A stretch of DNA of 64,000 bases. It comes from Corythucha ciliata. Taxonomy: Eukaryota > Arthropoda > Insecta > Hemiptera > Tingidae. Position numbers and translations under genes: made by a program. Under the pieces are notes generated by a model. It had not been told where the DNA came from and made no database searches. It saw only the letters and a program-made list of their open reading frames with translations. The number at the start of each line of letters is the position of its first letter. Positions within the stretch are counted from its first letter, which is position 1. Location: positions 11,385,009 to 11,449,008 of the forward strand of contig CM075938.1 in assembly GCA_038030265.1 (NCBI GenBank), given 5' to 3'. Shown one piece after another: positions 51,132 to 63,020 of this stretch.

Positions 51132-54100
51132 GAATCCTTCAAATTCGCGATTCACTAATTAGCCCGGCATCAATAATGAAAAACTCTAGTTTTCAGCTCA
51201 AATTGGAAAAAAAGTAATAATCCCAACTAAAAATTGAGGAAAACACCGATTCGTGGCTAAAAATAAAACAAAATTGATTTTAAAAAATTAATGAAATTAG
51301 TATGTGATTTCATTCATTTTATCAAATCATTCAATGAATTAGGTGGCTTCCCGGTAGAAAATCCGATACCTAATGGTGTTTTCCATTTACATAAAATTCC
51401 GCTCTGGAGCCGAGCATTTCCACCCGTCTTCTCCATTGCCATATGATATAATTCAGTGCAGCCGGGTGGAAATGGTCGGTTTCGAGCGGAATTTTAGGGA
51501 AATGGAAAAAGCTATAAAAGTTACAGAATATCCCCCCCCAGGGGTGGTCAAGGTCGAACATGAGCTAGCGTTAAAGGCCCCGCAACACAGAACGCGAACT
51601 GCCGCGCGGTCCGCACACTGGAAAAACTGTGGTAACGGGATTTACCTCAACCACGTTGTCATGGTTTCTTGGTGAGCGGACTAGTCCGCGTGGTAGTTCG
51701 CGTTCTGTGTGGCAAGGCCTTAAAACTAACGCAAGCGGTAACTAATGACGCTCTATCACAAATAATGTTAAAATGCCGTGGATACCGCGATTGATGGGAT
51801 TTTTACGCCTGCTCGTAGCGAATCCCCAGAAACTTATGATTTCCGGCACTAGCATTAATTTCTCTATAAAAACTAGCTATTTCGCGGACATTTGGACCCG
51901 ACAGTTGCAATTTTTCAGTTTTTAGCTCCGAGAAATGTTATTTCGTAGCTATACTGCCAGGATTTGAGCACAGGGGCCTTAGTATGTACGAACTTTCGGG
52001 GGGGGGGGGGGTGCCGCTAGCCGGGATCCAAGGGGGGCTGATGAGACCATAGGACCGAGTAGCTCAGGTAGCTGAAGGTCTGAGACCGAAACGGAGACTG
52101 GACCGCACCTTCGGTGCAATTTTTCGTGATTGTTTGGTGGGTCATGCCTCAAAACATCTTTGTTGTTCTTTGTTGAACGCGGCCGTGGCGCCTAGCCACA
52201 ACATCCCCAGTCCCCGTTTCGCTCTCACGGTTCTCATCAGTCCTGGTGTGAGCCGGGTCCTCCCTGAAACTGCTTTGCAGGGTCGGGTGGAGCGCCAGGG
52301 GCGGGGATCGTAGTGCAGTGGCACCCCCGTTCCCGCGGTGAGGGGCGGTCCATCGGCTCCGTGCTCGGCTCAATTCCCGGGCTGATCAAACCAGGACCGA
52401 GTAGCTCAGGTAGCTGAACGTCTGAAGTCTCGGTATCATCTCGGTCTCGGTTTCGAGACCCATACCGATATGGAGACGAGATCTACTTTTAAGAGGGCGA
52501 GACCGAGACCATGACTCCAGGTATCGTTCCGAGACCGAGACGTTACCACTATTCTCGAGACGAGACCGAGACTCAGTCTCAGTATCGGAAAAACGGTGGA
52601 GGAAAGAAGGACGGAATAAACACACACACACCAAAAAAAAAGTTGTGGTCATGACATAACCTGCTTGCGCCTCAACCCCCTCCCCTATAAGCGAATCTAA
52701 GGGGGGGGGGGTAACAGCTGAATTACCAGAGCTGGTCAAATCGCTCTAAGCATAATGGCTGATGGTGAGGGTGTACCAAGGGACGGGACGGGGTGTAGAT
52801 TCACCCCCCCCCCCCAAAGAGGTTTAAAAGCCCTTGACCTCCCCCCAATACCATATCGAGGTGTCCTCAACCCCATCACCGCCTCCACCATGTCGTTTTC
52901 TTAGCAACGAATACAAATAAAGAAAACCCCCCCAAATAATTCTAACCGTAGGCCGTGGGCAAAAATCTCAATGAGACCTCTTAGTCTCCAAATGAATAGT
53001 AAATGGCATTTTATCAATTGTGGATACCAATTTGTCTTCAGAAACCATGAATTCTGGCGTTTTCTCAATAATATTAGCCGTGAATTATGAGATTTCTAAT
53101 TTTTTGCCGCGAATTAGCACTTTTTTATCCATTTCAGCCGTGAAGTTGCGCTTGTTATCCTATTCAGCAGTGAGTTTGCGCTTTTTATCCATTTTAGCCA
53201 CAAACGAATACTTTTTCGCAATTTCAGACACACATATTTAGCACTTTGTCTGAAAGATGAATTCCCTTGTCCCTTCCGTGCAATTCTCAACACGATCGAT
53301 CCTATTCGATTGTTTTGTTCCCCCACGGTCGCTATGTCCTATACAGACTCTATCATAGTTGACTGTGTATTTCCTAGATCAGTCCAGGGGGGGGGGGAGG
53401 GCGTGAACTTGTCCCCATGACCTTAAAGTTGAGACCAACCATAGGAAACTTCAGGAACGTCACATTTTTGTTTCTTTACACTGTCCCTGAGTCCCTCAGC
53501 CCATCTTCAATAACTGAGAAATGCACTTGTCAGGACGGCAGGCCTGTCGAGTGAGTGAGGGGAGGGGGGCACTGCGTCCTTTATCCCCGGGCCTCAAAAA
53601 TCAAGAAAAGAAAGAAAAATGGAAATCTTTACTGGGAGCTCCACTGTGGTTGGAGATTTGGTGTGGTTGGACTTTTGCAGTGGTTGGGCCTTTGATGTGG
53701 TTGGAGCCTTGCTGTGGTTGGACCTTTGCTGTGATTTGAGCTTGGATGTGGCTGGACTTTTGCAGTGGTTTGACCCTTGCTGTGGTTGAGACCTTTGCTG
53801 CGATTGGAGCTTTGCTGTGGTTGGACCTTTGCTGTGGTTGGACTTTTGCAGTGGTTAGACCTTTGCTGCGACTGGAGCTTTGCTGTGGTTTGATCTTGGC
53901 TGTGGCTGGGCCTTCATTGTGTTTGAGACGTTGCCGTCTTTGGAGGTTCTACACTGTAATTACAGCTCCGCTAAAGGCTTATTTGGTTGGGCCTTACGGA
54001 GTCATTGTACTGTGTTGGGGCCTTCTTGATGGTTTTGGAGTTTGTCTGCGGTTGGAGCTTTACTGTGGTTTTATGTAGGCCTTGCGAGAAAGAAGCGAGG

Positions 54101-57100
54101 GTGGCACTGGGTCAGTTACTCACCCAGGTGAAAGGGTCTCATTGAGTTTCGTCCCTGGACTCGTATATTCTCTTCAACGGGAATATTCTCGGGTCGTTAG
54201 ATCCCGATAAAAGTACACCAAATGGGGCTGTCATTGCCCTTAAAAGTGGTCATAAATGAGCTCTTGGCCTTGCCATTTCGGTAAATTTCCTCGACTCCAA
54301 GTCGGACAACCGTGGTCTTTGGGCGTGGAGGCTCTTCGTTGCACTTACGAGTTTTCGATTACGTGACCTCTGCCTTTATACGTTCTGAAAAGTGTGCAAG
54401 TGGCCAAAAATGGGTGCGTCCCGTCGTGGTTTGACCAAAATCGAAGCTTTTCCTGTTTTCGAGTCTTCAACATGCCTGTTAAAACAAAAAAACAAAAACA
54501 AATACACAATGCTATAAGGGGGGGGGGTGGCGCAGCGAATTGTCAAGGTCCAAGGCGGGCGTGGCCGTGAAAAGGTTGAGAACCGCTGTCCTAAGTAGAC
54601 AGTTACATTAAAATTGATGCCCTCGGTCTTTTTACTTTTCGAGACTGATACCGACCGAGATTTTCGAGACCGAGACCGATACCGACTTACTATTGGCGAA
54701 TCAGATTAACCAAATGCGCTCTGGTGGCGGCCCCACCGAAGTAAGAAGAGCGGTAGACTTTCCATGGGCTCTTATGAGAAAACGCAGTTTTTGTTCTTTT
54801 TTATGAGGATTTTTAGGATTTTTAAAGTTCATTTCTTTGAAATATTAGTTGGTATTACTACCGACTATTAACAATTAAACTCACCATCGAGAAATATTTG
54901 AGATAAAATGAAAGAACTCGCGGTGAGAAAATGATGCCGTTTTCCATTTACCGGGAATTTCGCGCTGCGAGAGAGATTTTTCCTCCCGTCCTTGATGAAT
55001 TATGGAAAAATCCCCCTACCCTATGCAGAATATTGTGCAAATGAAAAACGCAATAAGTTTTCAAATATCTTTGCGAATTTCCGGTTAAGAAGGGTTGTTC
55101 AGCCCCAAAAACAGACTGTCCTTAACCAAATAGTTATATGTAATTTTCCCCAACAAGGGTGTGTTTATCAAAGCACTTATTCTACAGACAAAGCTGGGAT
55201 AAGTCTGGTTGCTATGGGCCTTTTGGTAAACAGTAATGCAAAGTTCTCCGAGAAATCCGGTGATTGATAAACCCCCCCTGCATGGTGTAAACATTCATCA
55301 CAGTTGGGGGTCTTATTGCCCTCCAGTAGGCACAGGAAGGTAATTAAAGGAGTTATTAATAAAAGGTTTTCTGTATGAAATCTTTACTAGTCACATTTGA
55401 GACTTTTTGAGACTCAAATGCCTTGTTTGTATTGAACAAGCTGTAACAAGCCGGATTATGGATAAGTGGTAGTTTTTTATCCAAGTGGTTAAGTTTTCCA
55501 GTAAAATTAGCGCATTAAAAGACGCGATTTCATGAGTTTACCCTATTCTGCAAAGAAAGCGAATTTCATACCAGAAACTGACTGTGCTCACATAAAAAGG
55601 GACAATATGTTCCACGAAGAACTTCCACTTTTGCCGGTTAAACGATCGGTGTAGCCTTCTAATGGATAAAAGCTGTCAATTCTTGAATTAACTATTTGTC
55701 TCCATTTTAGCCGCGAATTAGCGATTTATCTCCATTTCAGCGATTTTCCTTGCAAAGAATTTGTGTTTTTTCGGATTTGAGCCGCTAATGAGCCATGTGA
55801 TTATTACTCGTGAATTAGCGCTAAATTTTCTAATTTTAGCCACGAAGTTGTCTCAAGAAACCGCGACTTGCCATCTGCTATATTCAATCCAGGGAATATA
55901 GCAAATGTTTTCAATTTAACGCCGTAAACATCCATTTTTTCCTGACTTCAGCCGCAAATTAGCGTTTTTCATCAGTCTATCCGCTAATTAGGAATTTTTC
56001 TAAGTTTCATCAACGAATTAAAAGTTCCCCCAATTTTCCCCGCGAACTACCCAACGCTTTTTCTGAAATTTGGCCGCGGATTACCGATTTTTTTCACTTT
56101 CTGGCATGAAGTTTACGATCAGAAGCCGCGAATTGACGTTTTCTTTACTTAATCCACGAATTTGTAAATTTTATTGATAAATTAGCAAGTTTTCTCCATT
56201 TTAGCCGCTAATTAGCAATTTTGGTCATTTCTGCAAGTTTTCACCCTTATTAGCCGTGAATTATAGCGATTTATCTGAATTTAGCAGTGAGTTCGTATTT
56301 TTCTTTATTTCAGCCGCTAATTAGCGATTTTTCTCAATTGCATCCATGAATTAGCAACTTTTCTTAATTTCAGCTCCGGCTTAGCGATTTGCTTCGCTTG
56401 CTTTTAGCTATGAATTAGCGTTTTTTCGCAGTTTGAGCCACAAACTTGCCATCAGAAGCTCAAAATTTTCGTTTCCTTACATCTAGCATCTGGACGCTTT
56501 TATTTATTTATTAGTCACGTTAGCCGTGAATACGTGATTTTGACTGCTAAAGAGCGATTTCCCATAATTGTATCCGTGAACTAGCACTTTTCTTAATTTT
56601 CCCCACGAATTAGCTTTTTTTTTCAATTTTAGCAATGAATTAGCGTTTTTTCAGATTGAGCCACGAACTTCCGTTCTGAATAAGCCGAGAATTCATGTTT
56701 TCGTAATTTTAGGGGCGAATTAGCGCTTTTTTTCATTCGCGAATTATTGATTTTTCACAATTTTATCCGTTAATTACTGTTTTTCGTAATTTTAAACGCT
56801 AATGACTGTAATTTACACTTTATCCGCGATTTTAAAGCTTTTTCTTAATTTTTGCTGTGAAGTTTTCTTAACTTTATCCGTGATTTAGCACTTTTTCTTA
56901 TTTATGGCCGAGAATCAGTTTTTTTCTCTCAATAATTTCAGCCGTTAATTAGCCACTTATCTCAATATCAGTCCCCAATTAGCCTTATTTTCCATTTTGG
57001 TCTGGATTAAGCGGGGGATTGGCCGACCACGAGACGGCGAGAAAGGTCGTAACCTCAAATCCTTTTTCAATCAAGTGTGGCGATAATTAAGACGGAAAAC

Positions 57101-60100
57101 ATTGTAAAATCCTTAAAAACTGCAAAAACACCATTATTTAGCCCATACGTTGGTGGTAAGAGTAGGGCTCTTTTCCGCCATTGCGCCTCGACGCTAGCGC
57201 TACAAGTGATAATCTGAATCGCCAATAGTCGTGACCGATACCGATACCAACTTTTCAGAACCGAGACCGAGACCACTCAAGTCTCGTATCGGTCTCGGTC
57301 TCGTGAAACACTAGATCTCAGGTGTTTTTTCGTTCAGAGAAGCAAAATCTTAAAAAATTGGCTTTTTAGTTGTGTAATATCTACAAAAACGTTATTTTAG
57401 GGCACAAAAACCGAGAAATTGCGGTCTTTGAATTAAGTCACTCTTGCGAAATTCGTTTTGTGAGCAAAACAAATCAGCGAAATTGAATTTTTATGTGAGC
57501 ACCGATGAGGCAAAATGTGATTATTCTCACTCAGAGGTAGGGCAGCTGCCCTACTAAATCTACGCTGACGAGTCTATAGGGGTGGGCAGCTGCTGCCTAC
57601 CTCTTTTCTCTGGCTACGCCCATGTACCTCATCTTTTGCTCCAATAGTTTAATGAGTTCTCCTGTAATGAGGACACACAATTGAAGTAAAAAAACAATCC
57701 TCTCCTGTAGCTGGTTGTCGATGTGTTTGCACAAGGGCCTGTGTAGTTGTTATGTGCTTCTCTTATATAGAAAACTACTACGACGATTGAAAGAAACGTC
57801 TTCATTACGTCGTTTTAATTGAATAAAAAGAATGAAAAAAATTCAGAGTTGAGTTGACTGCGTCCCCGCTTTTCTATATCAATGGGAAGCTCTGTAATAA
57901 TGAGATGAGCACTTTTCTTTTGCAGTGGCAAATCAAAACTACGTTGAAAGTTTTATTAAAATATTTCAGGGGGAAAAATGCAGCGAATAATGAATCATCG
58001 ATCTCGATAATTAATTTAATAAGCGCGCGGTAATTAATTATTTTCCAAATTTTAATGTACAGGTAAATCGCCCGTAGTGAAGGCTGGAAGAAGTGGGGAG
58101 AAAGTCATTAACTTTAATCTAACGCTAACTCAGCGTAAAATCTAAAAATCGCCTTCGCGACAATGAGAAAGCCTCCCCCCCCCCACGTCCACTCAACCAT
58201 TCACTGTGATGGCTGGGACGAGGCATGAGCTCATAATGAGAGGGAGAAAAAATTGCTCTGCCTTATTTTATATAGCGAAGCTATTTTCATGGCTAAAGTG
58301 CGACTCGCCCATCGTAACATCATCCTCCCGAACGTATTTATAACGTAAAACTCACAAATTGGCCGCATTATCTTTTGAGTAATGAATTTTCGCGAGCCTT
58401 ACCCTTCCCCATTACTGTGATAGACGATGGGTGAAGTGCGGTGGAGAGAGTGAACTCTGTTTCATAGCGTGTCAGTAGAGGATGAGCGGAGCGCGCGTGG
58501 GTAGAGAAGAGTTTAATGCAGTCCGCTAATCGGATATTTCATTTCCAAGCCCTAGCCCCCACCCCACCCCCCTTCACCCAGTGTTAAACATCACAGCTCT
58601 TCCTCCTCCAACCGCTCATTACCATCTATTCCAAACAATGAGGAAGGCTTTGGGGATGGTTCACGTCAATTTCCTAACGCGTTCCCATTGCCCCCCCCCC
58701 CACAATGGTCGGGGGCTAGTGGGATCTGTGGCGAAGGGTGAGTAAGGGTGGCAAAGCGCAAAATTGAAGCGTCAGACGATGCAGGGTTTAAGCCGTTAAC
58801 GTCAATCATTCTGTAGGAAATTAAGATGAACGGAAAAAGGAGAGAAAACAAATATTTTTGTCGAAAAATGTGTACTGTAAATTGATATGATTCCCCCTTC
58901 TCCTAACTACAGTATTTGTATTGAGAGAAAGTTGGTCATTTCAAAGAGAATTGAGCCTCTTTTAGCAAGAATAAAAAAAGAGTAAAGGACGGAAAAGAAA
59001 TTAGGAAATAAAGGCTGACAGCCTGTCTGGCACAGACTTGGGCTATTGGATAGTCCAAGCTTGCGGAAAATTTACCAGCAAAGTGGCTTTCATTTTTTAA
59101 CCCTTTCACCCCACTTTTCTTAACTTTTTTTTCTCAAAATGGTGGGCGTAAAAAAAAAATTGAATTGGAGGAAGTGGGGAGCGAAGCTCTTGAAAAGAAC
59201 AGACATGAAAAAGTAAGTTTTTGAACCTGTAAATTATTTACTTGCGTGAAAGTCGGGTAGGGTTTATATAAATATCTGTGCAGGATCTGTTGGTTGGGGG
59301 AGAGGGGGCGGAGAATTGTGTAGGAAAAGCTCCTGTTGGATTTCTACGTATTTAAAACAGCAATTCAGAGAAACTTGATAGCCTCAACACTCTTCACTTC
59401 ATTCTCCCGTTCCAACATCGAGGGTCCTCCGTATAGGCCCTCGTGCAACTTTAGATATAAATCTCAACGATCAATAAATTTATCATATCCCCCCCTCCAC
59501 CACTACAACCAACCGCTCACTTTTATAATAGTGTTGTGGCCCCTTCATCCTTTCCCCGCTGGGAGGTTTTTTTACCCCTCCCAATGTAAATATTTCCACA
59601 AAAAGCTCTCTTTTTCGTTGTTAAACGCTTTCATTTGCTTTAAAAGTCCACGAGCACCCGCACCCTTCCCCACCCCCATTATCATGGCCATCACCAAAAC
59701 ACCCGTCTTATATCTACACAGATGTTTAAATTAATGTTTGAATTATGTTTAAAGCGATGCTTTCATACCGACGAGCCCCCTCCCTAACTCATGAGTGAGA
59801 TGGATTGCGGGGGAGGTGATGAATAAATATAATTCCATTTTCTAACGTTGATATTAGACTGAGCTCATTCAGATTGCAAAAGTCATAAATTATTGTTCAT
59901 TTTGGAGCTTTTAATCACCACCTTTCAAATCTCACCAGAGGAAGCCGCGGTTTTTGCGCCCTAAAAAACCGTTTACACACAACTAAAAATCCAATTTTTC
60001 AGATTTTGCTTCTCTGAACAAAAAAAAAAACACCTGAAATCCCCAGCTTAGCGGTAAATTTGCCTGGTTTGGCCTACATCACAATTTTGGAGCCTACTAA

Positions 60101-62974
60101 AATCTCAATTTCTGAGCTAAAATCGTTATTGTTGAGCTTAAGGGCCTGATCGACAATGTCCATTTAACCAATACATGTATGCAATGTTTTGCAAAAAGCT
60201 TAATTTTGTGGTAAAATAACCAATTTAGGGGTATAATATTCATATCTGAGGTTAAACTGTAAAATTTGGGGTAAAATCGCCAGTATTGTAGTGACGTCTT
60301 CAGTTAGGGGGCAACAAGTCAGCTGGGGCGACAAGTCAGCTTTAGCGTGAAATCGTCACATTCAGGATGAATTCATCAGTTTTATGGTAAAATCGACGGT
60401 TTTCAAGGCCAAGGCGTCTGTTTTGGCCTCAAATCATCCATTTTGGGGAAACCCTTATTTGCAGTGTGACATTGCCAGTTTTGGAGTGAAATACTCAATT
60501 AATTGGGGAAATCGTCGTTTCAGGTGTAATAATTGTCATTTTTTATATTAAAATCACCAGTTTCGTAATGACATCTTCAGTTGTTGGGGGGGGGGGGTGT
60601 AACACGTGAGCTTTGGCGTGAAATCGTACGTTTTTTGAGTAAAATCGCTACTTGAGGGATTAAATCGACAGTTTTCAATGCAGAGTTGTCTGTTTTGGTG
60701 TAAGATCATTCAATTTTCACCAGTTTTATGGTGTAATCATCAATTTTAGGGTGAGTCCTTGGGTTTTAAAATTGCGAGTTGTGTTGTGAAATCTTTAGTT
60801 TAGGGGGAAAACATCGGCTTTGGCGTAAAATCGTCAGTTTTTAAGAAAAATATTGAATTATAGATTGAAATCTAGAATGAAAGTTAAGAACCAAGTCGGA
60901 ACCGATTTTCCATGGGTTCAAGCCTGAAAGACCCTCAAAACTGTAGTTTCGATGAAATTAGGACGTGAAACTTACAAAATCTGGAATATTCAAGCATCAA
61001 AATCTAAATTTCATGGATATTTGCATCCTAAATGTTGCAAATTTTGTTAGAGAACAGCGCACAAGGGTCTCGTTAGCAGCGTTGCAAATGGACATTTTGC
61101 TTTTCCCGTCAAATCAGGCTCGAAATTTCGCCATGAATTGGTCAAAATGTATTAAATCCAGTTAAAATTCCGTCAAACATGATGATGGGACAGACAGATC
61201 CGGGGCCCTCTTTTGAGGAGGCCCCTGTAAAAGCTTAAAGATGGAACAATTGGACTCTAACGTTTAACGATCATGAACTTAGGGACGAAATTCCCCCAAA
61301 AAGGTCTTCATTCGAGGCTAAAATTGAGAAACATTCGCGTAATTGCGGTTTATTTTACGGCCAGAGTGTAGAAAACCTACTAATCTACTGTTTATTGGGC
61401 AAGAAAAAGCGGTAATTAAATGCCAAAAGTGAAAAAAATTGCTCATTCGGGGCTAAAACTGAGAAAAACGCTAATTCACAGTAAAAAATAGCATGAAAAC
61501 GCCGATTCGCTTTTTTTGGAGCAACGTACCGGGCACAAAGATAAAAAGTCTCAAATTCAATTCCAAAAATCAATAAATCGGTGCTAAAATAGGGAAAAAG
61601 TGCTAATTCATGGCTAAAACTGATAAAAACGCTAATTCACAGCATATGCAAATCCAGAAATCACCGAGTCGTGGTTTATGGAGAACAATTTATGACTGTG
61701 GATGAGAACAGCGCTAATTCGTGGCTAAGAAGCTGTCATTTGCTGATAAATTCAAAAAGATTGCTAAATTGTAGTTATAAAATTGGGAAGACGCATTTAT
61801 TCACGATTACAATCAATAAAAAACGCTAATTCGCGACTAAAATTGAGATAGATTGGAAATAAATAGAAATTAAAGTAGAAATAAAAATAAAAACGTAAAT
61901 TTGCTTCTAAATGCGTTTCTCTGAGCACTTTCACGAACATCAAATTGAGCAAAATATCTAATTCAAGGTGAATGGAGGCTCTTTCACGGTTAAAATTAAG
62001 AAAAAAATGCTATTGTGCTGTTCTTGGGGCAAATGCAGGGCTAAATCTAAAGGACATCGCTGATTCACAGCATAGCTAGGCTTCAAATTAGCAGCTTAGG
62101 TTGAAAAATCCCTAATTCACGGCCAAAACCGTGAAAATGTGAACCAAACACGGTTTCCGGAGGCAACTTTGATGCCAAAGATGAGGAAAAGTTTCAGTTC
62201 ATGACTAGAAGTGAGAAAATGTGTTGATTCGCAGGGGAAAAAAGCTTATTAGCAGTTAAAATCCAGGTCAAGAGCTTGTTCACGGCTAAAATTAAACAAA
62301 ATATTTGCGGTTAAATTGAGAGATAAAGAACTGATCCGCAGCTCAAATTTTAAAAAATACTGGCCCTTTGCTAACAACAAGCTCTTTGCGTGGACTCCCT
62401 GGATAGCTCAGTTGGTTAGAGCATCTGGCGCGAAACTAGGAGGTCGTGGGTTCGAGTCCGACCTGGGGAGCAATTTTTTGTCGGACCTCAAAACAAGTAA
62501 AGATGAGTAAGTATTTAACTTAAAGAATAATTTCTTTATTTTCAGCCTCCCCACTCCCTCCAATTTACAGTTGTGACTATGATGGTGCGGTGAGGAGGGA
62601 AGTAATCCCCTGAATATCCGTAGATAGGGTCTTTAAGCTCAATTATTCAATTAATTGCCGGACACATTAGGGAAAAATGACAAATGCGCTATAGTTCGAG
62701 CTTCCTTCATTCAATTTCATGACTTAAATTAAGCAAAATCTCTCATTTTGCGGCTAAAATCCAGAAAAAATGACAAATGCCTTCCCTATAACCATGCGAC
62801 TTGTGGCGGAGACAGCTCAGATCCGGCTCTCATTGGATTTTTAATGATTGAATTGTTACGAAGAATGATTGCTCAACAGTTTCTCGCGTGAAACTGCGGT
62901 CAAATCTTATCTTGCTGATATGTGGTGGGAGGGGGACAACTGGCTTGTAAGATCACGCACTATAATAATTGTTC

Positions 62975-63020
<46 letters not shown>

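Larger units (their letters stand above)
54090..55680. other. Unique island without a gene
   Basis: Contains a hAT-like end (54573-54588), a GAGACC cluster (54637-54690), and a single MITE-like end (54950-54985). A 91-codon frame at 54992-55267 has no recognised domain. Confidence 0.45.

Noticed and set aside
50934..51155. Open frame with a Phe run
   Set aside because: It is the A55 tract read from the other strand.
59336..59734. 132-codon plus-strand open frame in the inverted-repeat island
   Set aside because: Low-complexity Pro/Phe/Ser sequence; no transposase or other domain.
62395..62477. Functional serine tRNA gene
   Set aside because: U33 missing, no long variable arm, T-stem mismatch and one extra base before the D stem.
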